The notes below the pieces were generated by a model. It searched no databases, was not told where the DNA came from, and saw only the letters and a program-made list of their open reading frames with translations. Below, piece by piece: positions 46,801 to 58,800 of a stretch of 64,000 nt of DNA. Origin of the DNA: Plutella xylostella (Eukaryota; Arthropoda; Insecta; Lepidoptera; Plutellidae); the NCBI RefSeq assembly GCF_932276165.1, contig NC_063992.1, positions 258,001 to 322,000 on the forward strand, read 5' to 3'. Position numbers and translations under genes: made by a program. Positions within the stretch are counted from its first letter, which is position 1. Each line of letters begins with the position of its first letter.

Positions 46801-49800
46801 CATACGGTAGAAGAAAGAGTAGATTGATGATAAAGCTTTTAAAGAATGCTTAAGAATGCATAGCTTTGTTATAGATAATGAAGATACTTGATTTTCTTGC
46901 ATGGTATATATATAAATATCATATTCTTTTTACCCAAGTGCCTTACGCCAATCACGATATTGCACTCACGGAGCAACGTAGCGTCTTACCTACACTGTAA
47001 ATAGTCATGTTTACGAGAATTAGGTCCGGTTCTCGAGTCGGTTTCGCAAGCATTGCATCTTAATCTCGGCAATACGAGACATTAATCACATTCGTTTCAA
47101 TTGCACTATTTGTGTGATTATGATAACTCCCGGATTTCATTCCATCCAACAAAGGTGATTCGAATTACAGATGATCAGTTACCGTATTCCTGCCAACTCA
47201 TTTCATATTCATATCAACATTTAAAGCGATTGTAAGCACATAGCTGCAGGGATTATAAAACAATTTTGCTTTGCAAAGGAAGTTATATTTTTATGTCATA
47301 TATCATTTTTCAAAACCACTATTGATAGGGCACTGACTGCTGTCTAAAGGATAGTTAGTTTTATGGTTTCCTGTATTTGCGTAGGATGTAGGTAGCTACT
47401 ACGTCCTCAAATGGGAACACGTCGCAATGTAAGGAAATACTTTGATCCCGGTCTTAAACATTATGCTAATAATGCTTTGACGAGCAGCTGGTCGGATGAC
47501 AGTTGGCCTAATGCTAATAAACAATGGAGTGACCCAACGCCAGTTGATATGTTCTGCCATTGTGGACGGTTCACTTGTTACTAAATATTTATACAATCTT
47601 GTTTAGTTGTTTACAGTAGCCATTTCCGTCACAGTTTCGAAATCGGTCAAATCGGTTAACCAAGTACGAATACTCTCGATTAGTTAGCGCAAGTATAAAT
47701 AAGCGTGACCTGCAGTGGCCCGACCCGCGCTGACCCGCTCGCTGCGTGACTCACTCCTGCACCGCTAATGTCACTTCACCAACGCATTTATACAATAACC
47801 AATTACGGCGATTACCACATTATTAGGTCTCCATTATCTTCTTTGAATTCTGTTTCAAAAGTCTTCAATTTGTAAACCGAAATTCAGTTTTTTTCACCTG
47901 ACAATATATATGTATTTCAATTCTTAGATATAATATGTTTGTAACTATCGATTGAGCTATTTCCGTAAATTGCTACAGATATTGGCTTCGGCCGCGTCAA
48001 TCGAGATTACACACTAGGATTTAACTTCGGTACAATGCATCTATTCTGTATATACTTAAACTTATTAAAAATTTTCTCCTTTCCATTTACATTAGCGAGG
48101 AACTGCACACTATTCTTGGTTCCCAATTATTATTTATTTCCTTATTTGTACAATGGAGGGTAGATACTTGTACAAGAGAAGGTAGAAAGCGACCTGGCTC
48201 GAGGAAATTTTAAATAGAGTTGGTTCGTTGCTCTCGCAGTAGTTGCGTCTCCGGGCGGCAGGATGCTGCGTTTTTGTGCTAAGATTTAAGTCAAACACTG
48301 ATGTAGTGTGTTGATTTCCGTCAACATGTCCCCCGTCCGTTGTTGGTGCGGGGACCGGTCCCGACCGGTATCGCCGCAGCCGGTTTTTGCTCGAATATCG
48401 TTTTTTACGAGCGCGGGCGAAGTGCGGCTCCCGGGACGGCTAACGAGTAACCCGATACCGATGCTTATTACACTCCCGGGATGGAAACTGCTTGAATTAA
48501 ATTCCAATCATGCACTCACACAGTAATTTGATGCTCAATTTAAAACGGAGGTATCGTTTCGTTTCGCCATGTGCAAGATGTTACGTAATGCCACCGTAAA
48601 TCAAGTATCTTCCTACTTAGGAACCTACCGCAAATTATTTCGATATTGAATCGTTTTTCTAAATTCTCATTAAAGTAGCATTACTATCCAAGCCCTAATC
48701 GAGGGAATGATGACTCGTAATCGCGGAAAGCTCGGCAGTCGACAGGTAAAAGTATGTCAGCATTCTGAAGAATATTGTCAGCTAAAGAATATTTGGATTT
48801 AAATCCATCCCATGTTGTTGGATCATTATCATAATCAAGTCCATATACCTACATACATAGTATGTATCCATCGTTTTTTTTTTGTTAAAGATATGCGAGG
48901 CGCTAATTCAAGTCTAGTGAGCCAGACAAAATATAGTCATGGGTATAGTTGAGGGTCAGTCGTATCAGTCTATCGTCCCATTGGGTTTGAGATCGTGACG
49001 CTTCTATATCATGCTTACACTTGGGTATATGACATAATGCTATATGTACAATCTATCTCATCGAGAAACTGTGAAATTTGGCTAGGAGAACATTATTATT
49101 CTTGTAGCTTTGCCTTTGTTGATATGGTTGAACTAAGAACTTGGTTTATTCAGCGATCTTTTCATGTTTATTAGCATTACCTAACTATCGCATGATCGGT
49201 TATCTGTCGATAATAACTCGGCAATTTGCTTGTTTGCAATTATCACTTCTTATGTTAGTAACGTCATATTGCAATTGTTATTTTAATATTACCACATTAA
49301 ATCGGCGTCCTTGCAGTTCTGCACGCATCTCTAAATGCATAACTTAAAAATAATACCTAATGAAGCCACAGTGTTTAGATGGATGCTTGTGCTCGGTAAG
49401 AAGTATAAAAAAAGTTGTGTAGTTCAAAGAATGAAGCAATGGTAAGAGTTGCAAGACTGTACAAGAGTCATCGCGGCCCACTGTGCTAACGAGCCGGTAT
49501 TGTGCGCCATACTGACTGACATACCTGGGGACAGTCGGGGACACTGTGCACACCACCGCCGCTGCCACTTGGGGTACTCGAGGGTCGCTGGAGCCACCAG
49601 ACACAAGCCACGCGAAGGGAAAAAGTAGACCTGGCATTCGAAGCAGGTATTGCAAGCATTTACTGTCGTACTGGATAGTTCTGCGAGCAGTGAAGTGGAA
49701 GGAAATATATGTTTAGCTATAAGTGCTTTATTATACCACCACCATTTTAAACGCGAAGCTGTTAGGTTCAATTGCCTTCCAAAGTGTCATCATGATTACA

Positions 49801-52800
49801 ACGGAAACGTATAAAATTGATAGACAGGTAGGTATAATAACCACCTCTATGAATCGCTACTGTGCTGGCCATTGGCCACTCGTAACATTTTATGTGTGTT
49901 TCCCAGAGTTCCCTTATTACTAGGACAGAAGAACACAATCGTTTTTGTCAATGAGCAATCCCAATCTCAAACTTCCTTTATTAATTATGGAAGTAATGGA
50001 TTTTCATGATGATTACTTTTTTACATAATATTAAGTACAGGACTTTCAGAGAAAAGAAACTGAGCGAGTTTAATATGCAAACGTGAAGTATTTATATGAA
50101 ACGTGAAGTCCTAGATGTGAAGTCGCAAAATTATAATAATGAGCGGCAGTTTTATTTGAATCTGTGCGGCGGCGGGTGCGGTGGGGGGCGCGGGGGGCGT
50201 AGGCTGCAGCCGCGGCCGTTCACCTATGAACTGGATTCAGGTCGAGGAGCGAGAGTGCACCTCGCCGCGGCGCCCTCACTCCACCACACGTACCGTCTAG
50301 CCTCTGAAATATCACCCAAACACACCATCATTATTTCAAATCTTCTTGAAATCATAAACGAATCACTAGTAACAATTAAAAAATGACTGATCTTCATAAA
50401 AAATATGATATCCAGAACTTCTTCTCAAAACACTAGTTTAAATATATCGAGATGCACTATTGGATACGGCACTTTCACATACGTGAATGCCCATGACGTG
50501 AATCGATTCTTTTATTTGAGCTTCCGAGGAGTAAGGTCGTTACTTATTGATTTGAAGGAAATGACGAGCTCGAGACAAGGGGCTCCTCCAGCCAGAAGCT
50601 CATAATTAATTCTAGATTAATTAGGGAATGGATGAAATCCTGCGGCGGGGTCATCGGCCGCGGAATATTTCGCTGTAGCGCGGTGGAGTATCGGTGCCGC
50701 TGCAACTAGGCCGCTCCGCTTGTTTACTCTCACATCTATTTGTTGTCTTCACTTCACGCGCCGCGCTGTTGTTGTGTGAACACTCACCACACCACACCAA
50801 ATGAGCCAATGACTGAAACACCTTCGTTAAATCTTATTGAAACTCGCTTTCCGATTTTTTAGATTTCTTTACAGTCATTATCAGCCCATAATAGTGTGCT
50901 TACTGCTGGAAATAGGTTTCTCTCATGGAGTGCCATAAGCCATAACACTCAGTCCTTTTTATTGGTCCTTCTTTACATAAATGTATTACCATTCTATGGT
51001 ATCATGAAATTAAATTGCTGTAACTAGCTTTGTTTTAGCAGTAGAACTCAAATGGAACGATCTGATCTGATATTCATTACTTTATTGCCTATTGATATGG
51101 CTAAGTGCGTTGAGTGAGACGATGCAGCGGTGGAACATTGAATGTTTCCCACATCTACATTAGCTACATGTGTTCGAGAGTCGCTTAGTTTTTTTCTGCC
51201 GAGCATCGTGCAAGTTGCGTGCGACAATGCAACTTGTGCAGTGGAGCTGTCTAGCTACATCATGTTAGCGCTAACATTCACTTTACGCGTCGCAAAAAAA
51301 CATATTTTACTAACATGTGCTAAACATCTAAATATTTCCCTTGTTCACTTTAGTTACGAAAAAATAAGTATAAGTATTAAGTATTTGTTTGATATTTTTA
51401 ATTAAAATCTGCCTTTTATTATTTCAGGTGACAATTGTGCTGACGTCATCATGAAGTGGAACGACGTCACCGATATCAGTAAGTTATTCAGAAACATATT
51501 CGTTACAAGTTACAAGATTTCCACAAATGAATTTACTAGTGGTTATAGCGCGTGCGGTAGTATTTGGGCAATGGTCAGCCGATAACATCGATGTGAGTGG
51601 CTGTCCAGCCCGCTGCTATTTCAAGAGTCATTTATTGCTTTAATTTCCGTCACTCACTGGGCAGTAATTAAAGCCGATCGATGGCGGACGCCACCTGCAG
51701 GCGCGGGCACTCATCACACATCACACACCGCGTCCGGCAACAAACACTTGGCTTTGTTACAAGCGGACAAGGAAAAATAATTAAAAGACAATCTTGCCCT
51801 CAATTCTGTCTTATAGTTTTGGCAACGAGCGAGGAAGTTGTGCCAAATACTCACTACACAGTAGTAGCCGGTAGTAGAGTGTAGCGCGCGTGGGCGCTCG
51901 ACCACGCACGGTTGCGGCAGCTTCTACTATACACTGGCAGGCTTCATTAACGTTCAATATAATGTTGTAAAGTCAAAAATTCTGTTCAATATAGCAATAT
52001 AGAAGTCTAAGTCATTAAAGAAAGTAGGATCTTCCTCATGAAACTATTTCGCACCCAAACGATACGTGGCGGGTATGCGGTAATGTTGGCATCCGACCCA
52101 GGAAGATATTTACCATTCACACTATTATGTTAAGTACGTGGCTATGTCACACAGCGAACAAGCGCGCCATCCCTCCGGCCGCGAGCTGCTCACACGGAAA
52201 TAGTATCGTCAGATATGGAGTCGACGCCAAAACTGTGCGGCTCCGGGCTCGGTGGCTCGATGACTCTTTGATAAATTGCAGCTCGATATAGAGTGACACC
52301 GGATTGTTGGAACCTTCCTGCCGTCCCAGCGACCCTGTGGCTCGTACGATCATTTCAGCTTTTATTATGTATCCTGGTGAATGCTGTCGTAGAGATGTTC
52401 CACATGCAATAGACTTGTATCAGGGCAGGCCACATTTCTGTTTAATTGTTCGTGTAATGTTCGCCTGCAGTCGGCGGCTGCGGTCGGCCATCACACTTGT
52501 GGTCGGGCTCGGGGCTCGCCTTAGGGTGCTTTTCCACCAGAGATGTGCTATGCAGCTATGCTGCGAAGATGTGATATCTACGCTACGAAAATATGTGACC
52601 GTTTCCACCAATACTACGCTAGGTAGCTGTGCGAGGAAGATGCGCTACGAAGATGCGCCGCCGCAAAGTAGCTGTGCGAGAAAGATGCGCATCTCGAGCT
52701 ATGCTATGTATCGATAGTAGGGAAACGACGGGGGCGGCGGCGCCATAGCTACACCACTCGCGATGGTCCATAGCACATATCCATAGCACGCATCCATAGC

Positions 52801-55800
52801 ACACATCCATAGCACACATCCATAGCACGCATCATTCCATACAAAAAACATATCTTAGTTGAATCCGTTTCCACCAGTGCTAAGCTATGTGCAACAATAA
52901 TTATGATTGGTGGATATCAAACGCATCCATAGCATCGTAGCATAGCACATCTCTGGTGGAAAAGCACCCTTACTGTTGTCTGAGAGAGTCGTGACGTCGC
53001 CGAGCGCACAACACTTACAATTAGTAATTTGTCATGGTACTTGGGGATGGCGAGTGAGCAAAGCAAATTCGCGAAAGACGACCAAAAAGAAAACTAAAGA
53101 CAGATAAATAATGTACTGTAGTGATTATCCGAGCGTGACGAGCTGGTGGCCATGTTGGCTGCGCGGACGCCGAATTGCCGATTACATCACTGCGCAAAAA
53201 ATCGCGTGCGCTGATGTGGAGGGGCGAGGAGCAGCGCGCGGGGGGGGGCGGGGGGGGGCGCTTTATCGACCTTGGCCTTGCTCGAGCCGCGGCCAAGGTG
53301 AGCGCGTAACGTTACGCCGCAATTATACATGCGCCCACCAGTCTACCGACGCGATTAAATATGTACGTATGTAACACCATGAGCATTGTTACTTGTAATG
53401 CCTGTAATGTAACCACACCGCAGCCCTCTCACCAGCTGACTATATCTAGTTAGTCGTACGTATACATAAGTATCTACAAGTACATAATTTCCTAACATCG
53501 ATCGGTAGGAGGCAAATAGGACCTTTCTTTTAAACGAGTGCACTGATTGGTTAAAGCATGGAAGTAGAAAAGCATAAAAAGAAATATGTAAACAAACCTA
53601 AACACAGTAAACACTTCAAACAAAATTATCATGGAAATTAATTTTCTACACAGGGATGTAAGTTTTTGACGAGGGTCAAGTGAAACAAATTAAACTTATG
53701 CTCATGAAGTTTGAAACTCTACAATTCGATAATAATTGATGCGTCTCGGCTCGGTGTAGGGGCCGCCACCGCGCGCTCGCCGCTCGTATCGCTTTGCATT
53801 GGCTTCAATCCAACCTTGAGCAAGTTTATAATGCTCGTAGGGATATTGAATGACTTATAAAGGGGGTTTCATTCTACACTATCCTTGATATTTCAACAAA
53901 GCACCTTTTATTTCAATTATTATTCGGAAGCTTGCAAAATGTTTGAACTTTTGATGAACAGATTTTGTTTTTTTTTTCCTTTTGGCGAAGTTTTATAAAT
54001 CTGTGCTATTTAGTCCTTAGCTATCTTTATCTTCGCGGAAAAAACCTTTATTTTGGTAACAATGGTGAGCAACTGGGCACGCGCACGGTCGTCGTTTCGT
54101 TCCCGGAACGTTGTTCTGAGCTTCAGTTGAGCTAGTGGCAGCGCGGGACACTGCATCCACAATCCACATCCAGGTGGAAACTCACGATAGTTTATCTTAA
54201 GGGTAGTTTGATTCCGGCTTCCACAAACCTACCTGTGCTATTTTTAATAACCTCTCCCAGTACCAAGTAAAAGTAATTTCCAGAATATCTTGACGGAGAG
54301 AAATAATATTTACGAAAAGGGTAAAGTGCAATCGAATAGAGATTAGAATTATAGATAGTTAACTCTAAATTACAAAACAATGTAAATCATACACCGAAAA
54401 TAATAGCGACATCTTTCACAACCACCATCGGGTTCTAAATTGTGGTAATGGACACCGAGATTCCTATCTACATCCATTTCATACCTTTGTTTTTTGTTCT
54501 ATTACGTTGGCTTTGTGTTTATCGTTGAATGTAATGTAACATGTCCATGTTTGGGTTGGTTGATTATAATGATTAGAGTCGAAGCTGAGACATTGAATAG
54601 CTTGTGAGAGGCGGCGGCGGCGGCGGCGGCGGCCCACGCCGGGGCTCGGAGCGAGTCGGGACGTGACCAGCGGACGCCATTTGCATTCGGGTGACCAAGC
54701 TGTAAACGTCACTGTGAAACTTATTTAGTTAGAGGGTCTACCTTTGATTAAATATTAGTGTTCTAGCCACCATGGGGAGGAAAATTCTTAAATTATTGGT
54801 TCCTATCTTATTGGAGAAAACCTATTTGGCGCCCAATAATGTCATTTAAACGATCACCAATTTAACCAGTTTTGGATTTGCTAAATAATAGGTTTTGTAG
54901 TCGGGTGCAACTATTATTTCATGAGCAATATTTTGCAAACAAATAAGTCTTTATTTACTTGGAGGAACTTAATTTTTTGGTAATTCTCCTATTAACTATA
55001 TTAGATTTGTATGGACATTTATTTGATGATACTTTTCAATCATTTGAGGATAAAAAATGTTCGTTGCGATAGATCTATTTATTTGCTGAACCATGTTGAT
55101 GGCAAAAAAAACACTTTTCTGGAAATAAATATATTTACCTACCCTAGTTTCCATTTAATTTGTCAGTTTATTAGAAATGTTTAAATAAGTGCGTAGTGTA
55201 GAATAATTCAAGTAATGGAGCTCTTTCACAAGAATCTTCTTCCCGCAGTATATCTATAAACTCATGGTCACAGTGTATCAGTTAGATGTTTCGTGACTTG
55301 CACACGTCGGCGCATTCAATCTCGATCTCAGCGATAAAGTTTGACGTTGAAGCCTTTAAATTATTCAGCAGAGGTCCCACTACGAGCATTCGCCGTATGA
55401 ATGCGTCTCTTGCCCCAAGGGCCGTGAAATAATCTCTAATAGATTCAGATTTCGGGTTTCGGGTTGCATTGATCAGAATCATACCTATTTTTATAATTTT
55501 TTTATGCATGAGTTCATGGCCAATGAAATATGGCATGCTATTCGCTAAATAGTAGGCAAGTGTTTACTTAGTTATTTAATGTAATATACGGCGGCTGATA
55601 ACCCAGTGACATCCCATCAGCTTGTCTTGGAGTCTCGGGGGTCAACTGTCAGACACGACTGTCGAGCACAAATAATGCCCCGCGCTGTATGTGTCGCAGG
55701 CAACTGGTTTAATCTCCTGTTTGATTGAACCGCTAGCCCGTTCATTGGATGGCGCTATTCAGTTGTATGACTAAAGGACAACTCGTCAAGTCGTTGATTG

Positions 55801-58800
55801 TAACGTTCGACGTCTTGACTGAACGTCATTCAGCGAAGTCGTTGAATGGGATATAGTATAGCAACTTTGTAATGTCTGGTTAGGGTGAACATCACCAGAC
55901 AAGAGTCAACAAAAAGACTATGTTTCAAAGCTCTTATCTCACAAATTAACTAAACAATAACAATAAACGTACCTTCATATTGTTGTACATAATTATCCAG
56001 TTTCGCCACTTTTTTTCTTTGAAACTATCCGCCCGCGGCGTAATAATAGGTAAATCCATGTTGTCACACTATTTTAACACAAATAATGCACTTTAAAGCT
56101 AATTTATTTGCAAAAAAAAACCGGCCAAGTGCGAGTCGGGCTCGCGCACAAAGGGTGCCGTAGTAAGCACAATAACTTAACCAAAATTACAGTTAAATCA
56201 ACCTATCTCAAAAACTATAAGAGATACTTTGATCAAACCAAAAATCGTTGAAAGAGTTAATTAGCATGCATCACCTCTATTTTTTTTAGAATTTTATACC
56301 CCGTAGTTCTTCTTCTATCGTGTAAAATGCACTAAGCTAACTTCCTCCAGTGTTTTGCTACTCTTATTGCGAGATCATTGGCCTTCATCAGGTCTCCTTG
56401 ACTGCATTTTGGGGCATCAGGACACTCTATAAGGTGTGACGTTGTCTGGAGGCTTCCGCAACTGCATAGAGTGCTGGCATTGGCTGGGAGCATATCCCAT
56501 CGCCTTAAATTGTCCTTCGTCCGGGCAACGCCAGCCCGGAGGCGGTTTAGAGTTTTCCATACAGACCACTCTTCACCCCCTCCAGCAGGCAGCTCCTCGG
56601 CTGGCTGGACAAACTGACGCAAGTGGGAAGTATCGGCTCTCCAGCGGCTCAACCTGAACTCCTGCGCTGTCTCGTTAGTCAGCGGTTCGGTTGTGACGAA
56701 GCTTCTGCGTGATTTAAGGCGCTGCTGCACTGGAACATGACCATACAGAGGATGGCGCAAGTCGTTCAGTTGTTTCCAGCGCTCTTTGGCCGCAGCGGCC
56801 TGTCTGCGAACCGCTGGCGGTGCTATTCCAGCGAGCAGGTATAGCTTATCAGTCGGAGTTGGTTTTAAGCAGCCTGTAACCAGCCGACAGGTCTCATTAA
56901 GCGCGATGTCCACCTTCCCAGCGTGAGCCGAGTTGTTCCATACTGGGCATGCGTATTCTGCCGCGGAGTAACTTAAGGCTAGGGCTGAGGTTCGTAGGAC
57001 ATGCGGGTGAGCCCCCCAAGTTCTACCGGTCAGGCGACGAAGAATGTTGTTTCTTGCGGCCACTTTCATCTTTGTGTTGGTGCAATGGCACCCCGTAGTT
57101 ATAAAAATAGAGGGGGGGGGGACATACTTTTTACGACTTTGAGAGCTGATATCTCAAAAACCGTTCACTTTAAGAAAAATGTTTTTTAGAAAACTTTATA
57201 TCATTTTAAAAGACCTTTCCATTGATACCCCACACGGGTATGTACATCGAAAAAAAAAATTTCATCCCTCAGTTACATGTATGGGGGGCCCCACCCCCAA
57301 TTCTTTTTTTTACTATTTAGTGTCATATTTTTGTAGCGGTTCATACAACACATATTCCCATCAAATTTCATCACTGTAGTACTTATAGTTTCCGAGTAAA
57401 TCGGCTGTGACAGACGGACAGACGGACAGACGGACATGACGAAACTATAAGGGTTCCGTTTTTGCCATTTTGGCTACGGAACCCTAAAAACTAACAATAT
57501 AGGTGCTTTTTGTGTCAGCTGTTAGCTGTTAGACGCCATATTTGTTTTATTCACCACCTGACTGATTTTAAGTCAGCTAACTAGTTGGACGTTTTGTAAC
57601 GCTTGTACAATCAACGTTCGGCCTAGTCATACAACTGAACAGCGCCATCCAATGAACGGGCTAGTGGTTCAATCAAACAGCAGATTAAACCAGTTGCCTG
57701 CGACATATGCACCGGCCCGGCCGCGCATGGCGGAGTTAATGGACCCGCTTGCAAGACGTGCTCGTTTGTACGTGGGCCTTTGTCCTCAAATGTTACAATA
57801 TCTGCTCCGTGTTTGTTCGGCGTGACGGCTGATCTGTGGCACTCTCGCCGTGTCCGATCACTATCGTTAGTAGTTCTGCATTTAGTCATCTGTGGTTCTG
57901 CCCGGAGTTGGGCTAGCGCTGTTTCAGTAGTGTTTTAGATCTCATAAATAGCATTGCGTTACACAAGTAGTGTTAGTTGCGTTGATATTTTTGTAGAATT
58001 TAGAGATCGATGCGATTTTCTTGAGTCCTTTTTATTAATGAAACTAGGTACCTATTAATTGAAAATACACGTTGAAAATACTTCAATAACATCTTTGTTT
58101 TATTTCACTAAAGTTGAACGCCAGGAGGTATATTTAATGAATAAAATCATTCAGTTTAAACTCGCCAGTCTTATCTGATTGAATATTCATAGTTTAAGTT
58201 AATTGAATTATAATGTATTGTTGGTCTTTCGAGATAGAATCTGAATCTGGTGATCTAATTAATTTAACTCGAACCAGAAGGTACGTAGCTTGTGCGGGTA
58301 GATGGTCATTAGTGTGCAGCGTGCTTAGAGCATCATCTAGATGGCTATCTGCGTGCGTCGGGACTAGCAGCTAGCTGCTGCCCTGGCTGTGAGAGCCGCC
58401 CACTCATTGTTTATTAGCGATTCCGTTTCTTTCGATCTGTTATCTATCTGCTCCGCGCGCTCGCGTGCCCGGCCTTGGCTGCGACCAATTAACTCAGAAT
58501 ATTCCTCATCTGTGACTAATTCGCGACCACCTAGCTCTTATTGCATGTAGTGTAACATTTGTTTAAACCACTGTGCGTAGTATTCAATGCATTAAATATC
58601 TACATAACTAATTAATATAGTTTTTGAACAGCGAAATCAACAAAATTTCAGCATGTAGGGAAGGGAGTCTGTCTGACCATTTATCCAAAACAAACACAAG
58701 AGTGTCAATCTATTCTGATCTCCATGAAGCCCACTGCTGCTGATGGAAATACCTCCGCTAACGATTTTTACTGCTATGTATTTATAAATGTTTCACCTCC

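Larger units (their letters stand above)
38122..51427 (+). other. Intron 2 of the long-intron gene (13.3 kb)
   Basis: No coding exon recognised. It contains a CCG run near 39807-39823, the mini LTR element at 42447-43701, and GC-rich patches at 45110-45180, 47715-47765, 48340-48435 and 50160-50280. A block at 44690-44930 with a 71-codon frame could be an untranslated alternative first exon, but I have no evidence for it. The remainder is AT-rich. Confidence 0.45.
55690..57709. mobile_element. Inverted-repeat element with about 86-bp arms, interrupted by nested insertions
   Basis: The left arm (55690-55776: tgtcgcaggcaactggttta, atctcctgtttgattgaacc, gttcattggatggcgctatt, cagttgtatgacta) is mirrored by the right arm (57624-57709) with a handful of differences. 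The 1.85 kb between holds the element at 56121-57486, which in turn carries a LINE. Target duplications of the outer element are not clear. Confidence 0.6.
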
